The notes under the pieces: generated by a model
Seen by the model: the letters and a program-made list of their open reading frames with translations, nothing else
Databases searched by the model: none
What the model was told of the DNA's origin: nothing
Source: Ruminococcus sp.
GTDB taxonomy: Bacteria > Bacillota > Clostridia > Oscillospirales > Ruminococcaceae
Length of the DNA: 63,694 nucleotides
NCBI GenBank assembly: GCA_017478965.1
Contig: JAFVCV010000010.1
Coordinates: 1 to 63,694, forward strand
Direction of reading: 5' to 3'
Shown: positions 1 through 8,314 of the stretch, piece by piece
Position numbering within the stretch: position 1 is the first letter of the stretch
Layout: each line of letters starts with the position of its first letter
Program-made: the position numbers and the translations under genes

Positions 1-341
1 CGAAAGTATGCGGGGGAAGAAAAAAACTGTCAAAGCTCTGTGATAAGAAGGAGCTTTCTGCCCGCAGCCCCCCTCCGGGGGGCTGAACACAAAACCAGGC
101 TAAAACAGCGAAAGTATGCGGGGGAAGAAAAAAACTGTCAAAGCTCTGTGATAAGAAGGAGCTTTCTGCCCGCAGCCCCCCTCCGGGGGGCTGAACACAA
201 AAACAGGCTAAAACAGCGAAAGTATGCGGGGGAAGAAAAAACTGTCAAAGCTCTGTGATAAGAAGGAGCTTTCTGCCCGCAGCCCCCCTCCGGGGGGCTG
301 AACACAAAACCAGGTCAAAACAACAAAAGTATGCGGGGGAA
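1..341. repeat. 108-bp tandem repeat upstream of folC
   Basis: Three head-to-tail units (1-108, 109-216, 217-323) plus the first 18 bp of a fourth (324-341) run directly into the folC start region. The window edge cuts the array, so it may continue to the left. Units are nearly identical: the third has lost one A in its A-run and its tail carries a few substitutions. Each unit holds two inverted repeats, AAAGCTC/GAGCTTT with a 12-nt loop and CAGCCCCCC/GGGGGGCTG with a 3-nt loop. The unit head ATGCGGGGGAA recurs at 331-341, where GGGGGA is the folC ribosome binding site. The array therefore looks like serial duplication of a gene leader. A short reading frame through it (40-258) is a by-product of the repeat. 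Confidence 0.9.
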
Positions 342-347
342 CCATAA

Positions 348-1691
348 ATGTTTGAGTATAGTGATAATAGTGCGCTGGATTATATAATGTCGTTTTCACA
401 TTCCGGAAAGCCTGTGAAGGACCTTTCGAGAATGAAAAAGCTGCTGGCCGCCCTGGGGGACCCGCAGGATAAGCTGAAGTTCATACATATCGCCGGGACC
501 AACGGCAAGGGGTCCATGGCAGAGATGTTCAGTGGGATACTGAAATACGCCGGTGTAACTGCTGGGGTGTTCACCTCGCCCTATATAAGGGAGTATAACG
601 ACAGGATAAGGGTCGGGAGGAAGAATATAGAGGACGATGAGCTGAGGGAGATAACGGAATTTGTCAGGGGCGTGGTCGAAAAGCTGCCGGAGAAGAAGGA
701 CTTCTCACAGTTCGAGATAACAACAGCCATCGCCCTGGAGCATTTTCTCAACCGTGGGTGCGCTGTGGTGGTCTTTGAAACGGGCCTGGGCGGACTGCTT
801 GACTGCACCAACGTCGTCACCACCACTGTGCTGTCCGTTATAGGCTCGGTGGACCTGGACCATACCGCAGTTCTGGGAGATACGGTGGAGGAGATCGCTT
901 ATCAGAAGGCAGGCATAATCAAGCCCGGGGTGCCATGCGCAGTCAACGGCATGAACAGCCCTGAGGTCATAAAGGTCATAAAGGACTATGCCGGAAAGAT
1001 GGGCTCGCCGGTGACTGTTACCGAGCCGGATAAGGTGAAGATAATGAGCGAATTCATCTACGGCACCAAGTTCACTTATAAGGGCGGCGAGTTCCGCACC
1101 GGGATGGGCGGGCGCTATCAGGTGTCCAACGCCATGACGGTCATCGAGGGCGCAAGGCTCATCGCAGGTGAGTTCGGCATAACCGAGGAGGATATCCGCA
1201 CAGGCATAATGAGGGCAGTGCTGCCCTGCCGGACGGAGGTCATATGCAAGGAACCTCTGACGGTCCTGGACGGCGGCCATAACCCCAACGCCATGAAGGC
1301 CCTGGCCAATTTCATAGAGTGCAACGCCGATATACCCGGCGAGATGGGTATGTGTACCGCAATAATCGGTATGTGTACCGATAAGGACATCGCAGAGTCC
1401 GTCAGACATCTTATCCCTAAGACCGGCGGCCACGGCGCCTCCGGCGTCCAGCGGTTCGTGACGGTGGACGGGTTCAGCGAAAGGGCTGAGAACAAGGACA
1501 AGCTGGCTCTGCTGATAAACTCTCTCGGCGGCAATGCGGCCCCCGCAAAGGGCTCCATCGAGGAGGAGATAAGCCGTATGCAGCACCAGAACTCCGACGG
1601 CATGACCCTTATCTGCGGCTCGCTTTTCTTAGCCGCAGAGGTAAAGCAGCTCATCTACCGCTATACTGCTGATAAAATGGGCGACTACTGA
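348..1691 (+). CDS. folC: Folylpolyglutamate synthase / dihydrofolate synthase
   Basis: Mur-ligase-family enzyme that adds glutamate to (dihydro)folates in the cytoplasm using ATP. The P-loop AGTNGKGS lies at residues 49-56, followed by the folate/ATP region TSPYIREYNDRI, the FETGLGGLLDCTN motif and the C-terminal LDGGHNPNAM motif near residue 307. At 447 aa the length is normal. The ATG is preceded by GGGGGA at 335-340, 7 nt upstream, which belongs to the last copy of the upstream tandem repeat. Inside the gene a 13-bp word, GGTATGTGTACCG, occurs at 1347-1359 and again at 1368-1380, producing GMCTAIIGMCTDKD where most relatives have one such segment; this may be a small local duplication. 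A GC-rich hairpin follows the stop. Confidence 0.95.
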   Translation: MFEYSDNSALDYIMSFSHSGKPVKDLSRMKKLLAALGDPQDKLKFIHIAGTNGKGSMAEMFSGILKYAGVTAGVFTSPYIREYNDRIRVGRKNIEDDELREITEFVRGVVEKLPEKKDFSQFEITTAIALEHFLNRGCAVVVFETGLGGLLDCTNVVTTTVLSVIGSVDLDHTAVLGDTVEEIAYQKAGIIKPGVPCAVNGMNSPEVIKVIKDYAGKMGSPVTVTEPDKVKIMSEFIYGTKFTYKGGEFRTGMGGRYQVSNAMTVIEGARLIAGEFGITEEDIRTGIMRAVLPCRTEVICKEPLTVLDGGHNPNAMKALANFIECNADIPGEMGMCTAIIGMCTDKDIAESVRHLIPKTGGHGASGVQRFVTVDGFSERAENKDKLALLINSLGGNAAPAKGSIEEEISRMQHQNSDGMTLICGSLFLAAEVKQLIYRYTADKMGDY

Positions 1692-1696
1692 TCTTT

Positions 1697-1715
1697 CCCC
1701 CGCCGGCGGCGGGGG
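1697..1715 (+). terminator. GC-rich hairpin after folC
   Basis: CCCCCGCC-GGC-GGCGGGGG forms an 8-bp stem with a 3-nt loop, 5 nt after the folC stop. It is followed by ATTATTTA rather than a clean T-run, so termination may be partial and the helicase gene 35 nt downstream may receive read-through. Confidence 0.5.
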
Positions 1716-1749
1716 ATTATTTATATGACCAAAAGAGGAGGGTCCTGGT

Positions 1750-4599
1750 ATGAACGTGCAAGAGCTTCTGACGGCCCTGAGAACGGAGCCGGAAAAAATA
1801 GTGTCCGGCGTCAGGTCTGCCGCTTCGGTAAAGGCGGACAGGCTGGCCTTGGCGGAGGCTGGAACTGAGGAGCTCAAAGACATCTTCTGCGCCCTGATGG
1901 GTATGGAAAGGGCGGGCTTTGAGTTCCGCTACGGGCAGGAGGAGGTCATAAGGGCTGTCCTGCGGGGGCGGGACGTTATGGCGGTAATGCCTACTTCCAC
2001 AGGCAAATCCGTCTGCTATCAGTTCCCGGCGCTGTTTCTGCCGGAGGATGAGAAAATAATAATCATCGAACCGCTGAACGCACTGCTCAAAGACCAGCTG
2101 GAGGAGATGAACAGGCTCACGGACTGTGCAGTGATGATGAAGGAAAAACAGCGCTATAAGCCGGAGCTTAAAAAGAACAGGATCTTCTTCGTTTCGCCGG
2201 AGACTTTTCTTTCGCCAAAATTCGTCAAGTTCATGCGCTCGGTGAAGATCTCCATGCTGGTGGTGGACGAGGCCCACTGTGTCTCTACCTGGGGGACCAG
2301 CTTCCGTGAGGATTATGCAAGGCTGGCCAGGTTCTATATCCAGACCTCCTCAAAGCCCCAGGTCTGCGCCTTTACCGCTACAGCCTCCGCCTTTGTGAAG
2401 GAGGATATCCTTTTCATGCTCAGAATGCAGGGACCCTTCGAGCTTGAAAAGGACGAAAGGCAGTACAGAAAAGAGTCTATCCTCTGGAGGGTCAGGCGCA
2501 TCAAGCCCCGCAGGTATCTTGAAAAGCGGGAGGAGCACCTAGGCTGGCACAGGGAATACGAAAGGCCCGGCGCAGAGCCTGAGGGGGAAGAAAAAATGCT
2601 CATTGCCCAGCGTCTGAGGGACTCCAGGGAAAAGCTTGCCAAAGAGATGGCCGATATCGAGCTTGCCGATAAATTCAGGACCCTCTCTGAGGATATAGAA
2701 GAGGTCTTCGCACCCGCAGAGGGCCGTGAGAACAGGCGCATCATCGTCTACTGCTCCTCAGTGAAGGTCCTGGAAAGGCTCTATGCAAGACTGCTGACAG
2801 GAGCCGGAGATCTGGGGGTCTACAGATACCACGCAAGAATGGACCCGGAGGAGAAGATAAAGAACCAGGAGGGCTTTGGTCAGGAGGGAAAGAGGATAAT
2901 GGTAGCCACCCAGGCCTTTGGCATGGGGATAAATACCAGGGACGTACTGAGGGTCATACATTTTGAGATGCCCAGGGACCTGGAGGGTTATTTCCAGGAG
3001 GCGGGCAGGGCCGGCAGAGACATGGCCCCCGGCGAGACTGCCGACAGTATACTCTACGACTATTTTCCGGATACTTACCGCTTTGGGTATCATGGAGGGG
3101 GCGGCGGAGAGAACGGGGACCCCGGGGATACTGTGGATATCAGCGACGGATTCAGGAACACAGACCTTTACGCCGAGGAGAAAAGATTCAGGAACAAGCT
3201 CTTTGTATACCGGCTGGAAAAAATGAAAGCCTTTATGAGAGCTGAAGGCAGCTCTGAGGACAGGATGAGGGCCATCACCGACTATTTTCTCAACGACAGG
3301 CCCCGCCTGACCGAGGAGGAAACTGCCGCATCGAGGGAGCGCCTTGACGCCTTTCTGACTGTACCCGGCAGCATCTATCTCAATGTCACCAAGCTGGCAA
3401 ATCTTATCAAAAAGGGGGACTTCAAGCCGGGCCGTCCCCAGTCCGTGCGCCTGGGAAGGACCAGGGAGGACAGCAACAGCCTTACCTTCACCGTAGGCAA
3501 AGAAAAGGGCTATAAGCCTGACCTTTATGACCTTTTCATTGCGGACGCAGTTTATACACTGCTGTTTTTCGGTGACAGGGAGATAACGCCGCTGAAGGTC
3601 TACAGGGTGCTGACTGGTCTGAGGACCAGGGAGCCGGAGGAGGAGCAGGAAAAGGACCTCCTGGCCCGCATAAAACGACTCAGGACCCTGCCGATGAGCA
3701 TAAGGGACAGCTCCGGGAAACTGTATAAAGGGAACTTTCTGGAGCTTTCCCCCCAGCAGAGCGCAGGCGGGCAGGTCTTTTTCGAGCCGAAGCTTTCAAA
3801 GGGCGAGATAAAGTATCCGCCCCTTTTCAGATATGCCGACAGCTGCGATGAGTATTTCGCTATCCCGGCGGCATGGCTTTCCCTCAGGGACCCGGAAAAC
3901 GGGAGCTTTCTTGAAGATACACCATCTGCCGTCTGCCTTAAACTTCTTGTAGCCTGGCGCCTTCGCATAATGACCAGGTATCTGAGAGAGGACGAAAAGC
4001 GTCTTGGCAGCAGCGTGATACTTTACCACGGCAGAGATGTGAAAAATCCTGGCCTTGGGGACCTGACGGGCTTAGATACTGCTCAGCTGAGCCAGCTTCT
4101 GAACAGGATACTCTACAGCTATGAGGAGAACAATATCATATTCGGCTACCAGTTCGTAATAAAGCGCAGCTTTGATGAGATGGCCGAAATGCTCAGAACC
4201 GGCATGGCGGCCTACGGAAAGCGGGGATATGCCTGCACAGAGCAGCAGAGCGGGGAGGAACTGGTCTTCACAGCAGAGAAGGACGAAGACCGTTTCAGGT
4301 TCGTCATCGTGAGAAGGCCCCGGTCAGATACAGGCATCAAAAAGCTCATCTTTGACAGCCAGAGCCAGAGCTGGAAGGAGCATAAATACTTCACCGCCGA
4401 TAAATACTTTGGCAGCGCCGTCAAGGAGCTTAACAGCTGGGATCTGCGCTACAGGACAGTAGGGAAGGTCTATCACCGGTACGACCTGTCAGAGAAGACC
4501 GAGTTCAACGACCTGACTTCTATCCTGCCGAAGGAGTGCGTAAGCGACAGCCAGAAACAGCAGTACATTGCCTCAATAGACGGTATTTACGTGGTCTGA
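1750..4599 (+). CDS. RecQ-like superfamily 2 DNA helicase, extended
   Basis: 949-aa helicase. RecQ motifs are clear in the first ~420 residues: motif 0 RYGQEEVIRAV, Walker A MPTSTGKS (about 80-87), DEAH box VVDEAHCVSTWG (near 172), AFTATAS, and motifs V/VI VATQAFGMGIN and QEAGRAGRD. An insertion rich in charged residues lies between the two RecA lobes. The cysteine cluster expected in the RecQ zinc-binding domain is not seen after motif VI, and the last ~450 residues contain no HRDC domain that I can recognise; they may be a lineage-specific nucleic-acid-binding or partner-binding region. A GAGGAGGG ribosome binding site (1735-1742) fixes the start. The gene may be co-transcribed with folC. 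The helicase family is certain, the exact role (recombination, fork repair or defence) is not. Confidence 0.85.
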   Translation: MNVQELLTALRTEPEKIVSGVRSAASVKADRLALAEAGTEELKDIFCALMGMERAGFEFRYGQEEVIRAVLRGRDVMAVMPTSTGKSVCYQFPALFLPEDEKIIIIEPLNALLKDQLEEMNRLTDCAVMMKEKQRYKPELKKNRIFFVSPETFLSPKFVKFMRSVKISMLVVDEAHCVSTWGTSFREDYARLARFYIQTSSKPQVCAFTATASAFVKEDILFMLRMQGPFELEKDERQYRKESILWRVRRIKPRRYLEKREEHLGWHREYERPGAEPEGEEKMLIAQRLRDSREKLAKEMADIELADKFRTLSEDIEEVFAPAEGRENRRIIVYCSSVKVLERLYARLLTGAGDLGVYRYHARMDPEEKIKNQEGFGQEGKRIMVATQAFGMGINTRDVLRVIHFEMPRDLEGYFQEAGRAGRDMAPGETADSILYDYFPDTYRFGYHGGGGGENGDPGDTVDISDGFRNTDLYAEEKRFRNKLFVYRLEKMKAFMRAEGSSEDRMRAITDYFLNDRPRLTEEETAASRERLDAFLTVPGSIYLNVTKLANLIKKGDFKPGRPQSVRLGRTREDSNSLTFTVGKEKGYKPDLYDLFIADAVYTLLFFGDREITPLKVYRVLTGLRTREPEEEQEKDLLARIKRLRTLPMSIRDSSGKLYKGNFLELSPQQSAGGQVFFEPKLSKGEIKYPPLFRYADSCDEYFAIPAAWLSLRDPENGSFLEDTPSAVCLKLLVAWRLRIMTRYLREDEKRLGSSVILYHGRDVKNPGLGDLTGLDTAQLSQLLNRILYSYEENNIIFGYQFVIKRSFDEMAEMLRTGMAAYGKRGYACTEQQSGEELVFTAEKDEDRFRFVIVRRPRSDTGIKKLIFDSQSQSWKEHKYFTADKYFGSAVKELNSWDLRYRTVGKVYHRYDLSEKTEFNDLTSILPKECVSDSQKQQYIASIDGIYVV

Positions 4600-4688
4600 G
4601 GGCCATTCGGGTCAGAAATATCCATGTAATGAAAGCTTCATACGGCCCCACGGTATAGTTATGATTATCTAAAAGGCAGAAAAAGACC

Positions 4689-4749
4689 GCAGGCCGATAA
4701 ACGGCCTGCGATGAAAAAAATTGCCCCGATGCTCTCAGGCACCGGGGCA
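4689..4749 (-). terminator. Double terminator of the VirD4-like operon
   Basis: Two consecutive hairpins. TGCCCCG (4723-4729) pairs with CGGGGCA (4743-4749); read leftward it is followed by AATTTTTTT. CGCAGGCCG (4689-4697) pairs with CGGCCTGCG (4703-4711) and is followed leftward by GTCTTTTT. Together they close the leftward operon and may also stop helicase transcripts coming from the left. Confidence 0.8.
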
Positions 4750-4755
4750 TTCGCT

Positions 4756-6123
4756 TTACTCGCTCCTTTCTAATGTGATGTTTATGCTGCTGCTCTGGGC
4801 CTCGCACCTTGACAGCTCGTCTATGCTTGGCGAGTTCTCGAAGGTCACGCTGTCAGGCTCTATCTTGTCCACTATCCTCGCTTTCTCGCCTCTGGTGATT
4901 ATGAGCATCTTGTCTATTGGCATAGACGCCAGGGTCTCCGGCAGCATACCCGCTCGGTCTGCCAGAAGGTGAAGAGTGGCGGGATCCGAGCAGCCGCCCA
5001 TGTAGAGGATATGGTCCGTGCAGGACAGTATGGTCCCGCACTCAGCCGCACTGTAGCGGGTCTCCAGCTGTGTCATGCTCTGGCAGAGCACGGTCACGCT
5101 TATGAGCCTGCTCCTGAGTACTGCTATCCATCTGGGAAATTCAGGCAGGTAGCAGCTTGCCCCGAAATCGTCCAGGTAGAAGTCCACCGGGACCCTCAGC
5201 TGGCCGCTGGACCTTTTGTCGGCCTCGTTGGTAAGGCAGAGTATCATCTGTGCCACCGCCAGGCTTATCATGCTGTCACGGCTGTGGTCGATGTCTGAGT
5301 TTTGCAGGAACAGGGCTATCTTTCTTTTACCCAGGTCCTCGAAGGCCATGGTCTGCGGCTTTCTCATGAAGTCCCTTAGCTCACTGTTGTCGTAGGCGGC
5401 TATGCTGTTGGAGGCTATGCTGTGGGTGGAGCTGAAGGTCTTGCTGGCCTCAAAGCCCGTCTTCATGGTCCCGTAGCATCTGGCCGTAAGGCTCTCCGGC
5501 GCTTTGTAGGCGTAGTCTTCCAGAAAGCTTATCCTGCCATCCTCGGGGATGCACATTCTCAGCAGGTCCGTGACCGAGGCTAAGTTCTTTTCGTCCTCAT
5601 CAAGGTTGCTGAGCACGAAGTCTATTATGCAGCAGAGCATATTCTGAGCCGACAGCTCCCAGAATGGGTCGTTGCTTTTGAGCGCAGGACACAGGTAATT
5701 TGCGACTGTCATTATGTCAGTCTCGTTGTACTTCACATTGCCCTGCCTGTCTGTCTTTTTGCGTATCTGTCTCAGCGGGTCATAGCCGCAGGTGGACCTC
5801 TCGAAGTTTATCATGTCAAGGCAGTGGACGGTGTAGCCCCTTGCCATAAGGCTTTCCCTGTGCTTGCGGAAAAGCTGCCCCTTGGTGTCGCTGACCACTA
5901 TGGAATGGTTGGCGGCGGTGGCGATGTTGGGGCTGACGAACCCTGAGGTCTTCCCGCAGCCCGGGGATCCGAACACCGACACGTTAGAGTTCATTCTTGT
6001 TTTGAAACCGTCGGTGTTGAAGTAGGTGTTCTTGCCAATGACACGGTAGGCGGCTGTGACCTCCTTTGTGCCCGCCGCTGCGCTGTTCCTGTATCTGCTG
6101 TCAGTATCGTTCATTTTGTTCAT
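4756..6123 (-). CDS. VirD4/TraG-like coupling ATPase
   Basis: 455-aa P-loop ATPase of the type IV coupling protein family, which delivers DNA or protein substrates to conjugation or type IV secretion machines. Walker A GSPGCGKT is at residues 52-59, followed by the family pattern SIVVSDTKGQLFRKH. Walker B is the unusual FYLDDFGASC where the family usually has LDEFA, then RSRLISVTVLCQS and CTDHILYMGG in TraG-like order. There is no N-terminal membrane anchor, so it resembles the short soluble VirD4-like proteins. The ATG at 6123 has AGGAG upstream (6134-6138). It is the last gene of a five-gene leftward operon and lies just before a double terminator. No relaxase or other mating-pair gene is in the window, so a complete conjugative element is not shown. 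Confidence 0.85.
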   Translation of the reverse strand: MNKMNDTDSRYRNSAAAGTKEVTAAYRVIGKNTYFNTDGFKTRMNSNVSVFGSPGCGKTSGFVSPNIATAANHSIVVSDTKGQLFRKHRESLMARGYTVHCLDMINFERSTCGYDPLRQIRKKTDRQGNVKYNETDIMTVANYLCPALKSNDPFWELSAQNMLCCIIDFVLSNLDEDEKNLASVTDLLRMCIPEDGRISFLEDYAYKAPESLTARCYGTMKTGFEASKTFSSTHSIASNSIAAYDNSELRDFMRKPQTMAFEDLGKRKIALFLQNSDIDHSRDSMISLAVAQMILCLTNEADKRSSGQLRVPVDFYLDDFGASCYLPEFPRWIAVLRSRLISVTVLCQSMTQLETRYSAAECGTILSCTDHILYMGGCSDPATLHLLADRAGMLPETLASMPIDKMLIITRGEKARIVDKIEPDSVTFENSPSIDELSRCEAQSSSINITLERSE

Positions 6124-6142
6124 ATCGTCATTTCTCCTTTCA

Positions 6143-6754
6143 TCAGTTGAAGGCGGTCTTCAGACCAAGGTCGCCTATGTTATTTATGATATGTGTGGCA
6201 AAGCCCTTTTTCAGAGCCTCGTCAGCGCTGAGCCAGCTGTCTCCCTCCAGGAGCTTTTCAGCCTCCTCTTCGTTCACCTGGGTGCGTTTCTTCAGCAGCT
6301 CCTTTATGTCGTCGTGCATCATTTGCAGCTGGCCTATCTCTTCTTTCAGTGTGGCCGCCGTCAGCCTTCCGCCTATGCCCGAAAGCGCCGCATCGTGGAC
6401 CATCACCCTGCTGTTTGGGAAAATGTATCTCTTTTCCCCCACGGTGAAGAGCAGTGAGGCCATGCTTGCGCACATACCCAGGCATACCGTGTTCACGGGG
6501 CTGGACATTGCTCCGATGAGGTCTATGACCGCAAATCCGTGGTAGCAGGAACCTCCCGGGCTGGAGAGTATCAGCGTGATGGGGTCGTCCGACAGGCTGT
6601 CAAGGAACATCAGCTTTGAGATAAGGTCACCGGTGCTTTCCTCAGTGACCTCCCCCGTGAAGAAGATGACCCTCTGGTCGGTGAACTGCATATCGCTTGT
6701 GTTAAGGGTCTGATAACCCTTTGAACTTTGCTTGACAAAGTACTGTTCTTTCAT
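6143..6754 (-). CDS. ClpP-like serine protease
   Basis: 203-aa member of the ClpP/crotonase fold. The catalytic triad can be read: Ser97 in MCASMAS, His120 in RVMVHDA and Asp172 in GDSWLS, with the oxyanion-loop motif SSPGGS at 65-70. Positions agree with housekeeping ClpP, but the N-terminal axial-loop region is different and the sequence is divergent, so this is an accessory copy rather than the genome's main ClpP. No Clp ATPase with an IGF loop is nearby. Its position between unknown small genes and a VirD4-like ATPase resembles the ClpP-family proteases carried by phages and mobile elements. A purine-rich sequence (GGATGATGAAAAA) precedes the ATG. Substrate unknown. Confidence 0.85.
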   Translation of the reverse strand: MKEQYFVKQSSKGYQTLNTSDMQFTDQRVIFFTGEVTEESTGDLISKLMFLDSLSDDPITLILSSPGGSCYHGFAVIDLIGAMSSPVNTVCLGMCASMASLLFTVGEKRYIFPNSRVMVHDAALSGIGGRLTAATLKEEIGQLQMMHDDIKELLKKRTQVNEEEAEKLLEGDSWLSADEALKKGFATHIINNIGDLGLKTAFN

Positions 6755-6771
6755 TTTTTCATCATCCTTTC

Positions 6772-7167
6772 TTATTTTTCTTTGATGTAGCTGAGTGTGC
6801 TGAACGGTATCAGCAGCAGGTCTTTAATGACCCTTTCGGAAATAGCGTCCATGGTACTGTAAAGATCACCGGGGATAGTGTCCTCCGCCTTCCGGCAGAA
6901 CAGATAATCTCCGGTGATAAGCACCTCTCCGACGGTTATGTCCTCGTTGTAAACGGCTTTTTTCCCGTCGTGACTGTAGAGCCTCCTGGGACTTATGTGG
7001 TGCAGAAACTCATCCAGGTCTTTCTGAGCCTCTCTCAGTTTCCTGCGGTCCTCATGGCTCCTGCAAAGCCCCTTCAGGGCCTCGAAGTAGGACCTGACGC
7101 TTGCCCTCATCAGTATGCTCTGGGTCGTCCTGGCCCTGTCTGTTGTTACTATCTCTTCAATTCTCAT
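6772..7167 (-). CDS. Uncharacterised accessory protein (131 aa)
   Basis: I do not recognise a family. The protein begins MRIEEIVTT, is predicted soluble and mostly helical, and contains a charged central part (SHEDRRKLREAQKDLDEF). It has no signal peptide or membrane segment. The start overlaps the end of the upstream gene by 11 nt, showing tight coupling, and the ClpP-like gene starts 17 nt further on. The first residues (MRI-) resemble those of its upstream neighbour, a weak hint that the two could be distant paralogues; the rest does not align convincingly by eye. Confidence 0.7.
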   Translation of the reverse strand: MRIEEIVTTDRARTTQSILMRASVRSYFEALKGLCRSHEDRRKLREAQKDLDEFLHHISPRRLYSHDGKKAVYNEDITVGEVLITGDYLFCRKAEDTIPGDLYSTMDAISERVIKDLLLIPFSTLSYIKEK

Positions 7168-7540
7168 TTTTGCTGTCTCCTTTTCGTAAGTCTTTGTATG
7201 TGTCGATGACGAACCCTGAATATATCCTTGACAGGTAGATCATGGTGTTGCGCAGGTTCTCTTTGTCCTGTGGGTCTGGACCGCCGCTGTCTATGTAGTC
7301 CCCGCACCTTGTAAGGTCAAGGCAGATGTCTCCGAAGGTCGAAAGATTTTCCATAAACAGGAAATCCTCGAGCCTTTCCAGGCAGTAGTCCCTGTAGGGC
7401 TGGCCCTTGTGGTCCGGGTCCGTGCTGTACAGCTTGTCCTTGTACATCTTTTTCACCGGCAGTTCCATCATCTCTTTAAACGCCTGTCTTATTATCTCCG
7501 GGTCCTTTACGGATCCATTTCTGAGGTCTTTTATTCTCAT
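7157..7540 (-). CDS. Uncharacterised accessory protein (127 aa)
   Basis: I do not recognise a family. The protein is charged and soluble, begins MRIKDLRNG and carries several acidic/aromatic segments (EDFLFMENLSTF, NTMIYLSRIYSG) suggesting a helical fold. AAAGGATATGATGAAATGAG precedes the start and supplies a ribosome binding site. It is the second gene of the SSB-to-VirD4 operon, separated from the SSB-like gene by about 100 bp that contain a perfect 10-bp-arm palindrome (7590-7610). The only functional clue is the company it keeps. Confidence 0.7.
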   Translation of the reverse strand: MRIKDLRNGSVKDPEIIRQAFKEMMELPVKKMYKDKLYSTDPDHKGQPYRDYCLERLEDFLFMENLSTFGDICLDLTRCGDYIDSGGPDPQDKENLRNTMIYLSRIYSGFVIDTYKDLRKGDSKNEN

Positions 7541-7589
7541 TTCATCATATCCTTTCTTTGCTTAAAACATTTTACTGTTGTCCCCATAG

Positions 7590-7610
7590 CTCCGGCGGGA
7601 CCCGCCGGAG
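7590..7610. other. GC palindrome inside the accessory operon
   Basis: CTCCGGCGGG-A-CCCGCCGGAG, a 10-bp perfect inverted repeat with a 1-nt centre, between the SSB-like gene and the next gene. It lacks a T-run, so it is not a standard terminator; in RNA it could act as a processing or stability hairpin that separates expression of the first gene from the rest. Confidence 0.6.
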
Positions 7611-7644
7611 AGGGAACACTGTATTGAGGTTATCCACAGGCATA

Positions 7645-7983
7645 TCAAAAATACTCTTTTCGTTTGAACGGCGGCTGGTCAGCCGCAGCCGGCTCCGGCT
7701 CAGGAGCCGCCACGCCGATGCTTTCCGCCACCAGGCAGACCTGCCGGACGCCGTCCTTCACATAAGTTTCAAGAGTGCCGCTAAAGCAGATATCCGAGCC
7801 TTTGACGTAGCTCTCCGAGACTGTCTTTGCAGTTTCGCCGAAACACTTCACCGTAAAGTAGTCGGTGAAGCTCTCGTTTCTCGGCACTGCAATGGTGAAA
7901 AGGCTGAAAGCCCCTCCGTTCTTGGTCTTTTTGCTCATGATGTCCGCTGAGATGCGGCCCTTTACTTCTGTCAGACTTATCAT
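7645..7983 (-). CDS. SSB-like OB-fold protein
   Basis: 112-aa single-stranded-DNA-binding-like protein. The SSB pattern can be followed: EVKGRIS, then FSLFTIAVPR, the DYFTVKCFGETAKTVSESYVKG segment and ICFSGTLETYVKDGV. It is shorter than housekeeping SSB (about 150 aa) and its C-terminus reads QPPFKRKEYF instead of the acidic DDxIPF tail that recruits repair partners, so it probably does not use the normal SSB interactome. The ATG at 7983 has AAAGGAGAAAT upstream (7989-7999). It is the first gene of the leftward accessory operon; SSB paralogues are common on conjugative and plasmid elements, which fits the VirD4-like gene downstream. Confidence 0.75.
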   Translation of the reverse strand: MISLTEVKGRISADIMSKKTKNGGAFSLFTIAVPRNESFTDYFTVKCFGETAKTVSESYVKGSDICFSGTLETYVKDGVRQVCLVAESIGVAAPEPEPAAADQPPFKRKEYF

Positions 7984-8093
7984 TTATCATTTCTCCTTTC
8001 GTTGTTTTATGACTTTCTCATTTACTTTACTGTGGCTGCACTGCGGCCATTTCTGTCTGCGGCATCACCACCTCCTTTCCATAAACTACTCAG

Positions 8094-8261
8094 CGGCCGG
8101 CCCCGCCGGCCGTCATCATCTTCTTTTTATTTCATTATACCTATCGGGCGCCGACAGCGTCGGCGCCTTTGCCTGTGTTCAGCATCACTTCATCACAGGC
8201 CGTAAACTTTAACGTTATCGATACCTCCTATCAACATATCAGCGGCCGGCCCCGCCGGCCG
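8094..8261. repeat. Duplicated 19-bp GC palindrome
   Basis: The palindrome CGGCCGGCCCCGCCGGCCG occurs at 8094-8112 and 8243-8261, both preceded by CAG or TCAG. A different palindrome (8147-8167, arms GGCGCCGAC/GTCGGCGCC) lies between them. All have 8-9-bp GC stems and 3-nt centres, the same design as the 7590-7610 hairpin. Confidence 0.85.
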
Positions 8262-8277
8262 AAAGCCACAGACAAAA

Positions 8278-8314
8278 AAATACCTCCCGGATATACCATA
8301 TCCGGGAGGTATTT
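8278..8314 (-). terminator. 17-bp stem, terminator-like on the minus strand
   Basis: A 17-bp perfect inverted repeat (8278-8294 with 8298-8314, 3-nt loop) whose leftward reading ends in a run of seven T. It would stop leftward transcription arriving from the transhydrogenase genes and so insulate the accessory operon. Confidence 0.65.

Noticed and set aside
40-258. Short protein-coding frame in the tandem repeat
   Set aside because: It simply repeats with the DNA unit and has no start context of its own.
1-341. CRISPR-like array
   Set aside because: The units are contiguous 108-bp copies without variable spacers and no cas genes are near.
705-1586. Long frame antisense to folC
   Set aside because: Created by third-position GC bias; folC is unmistakable on the other strand and this frame has no ribosome binding site.
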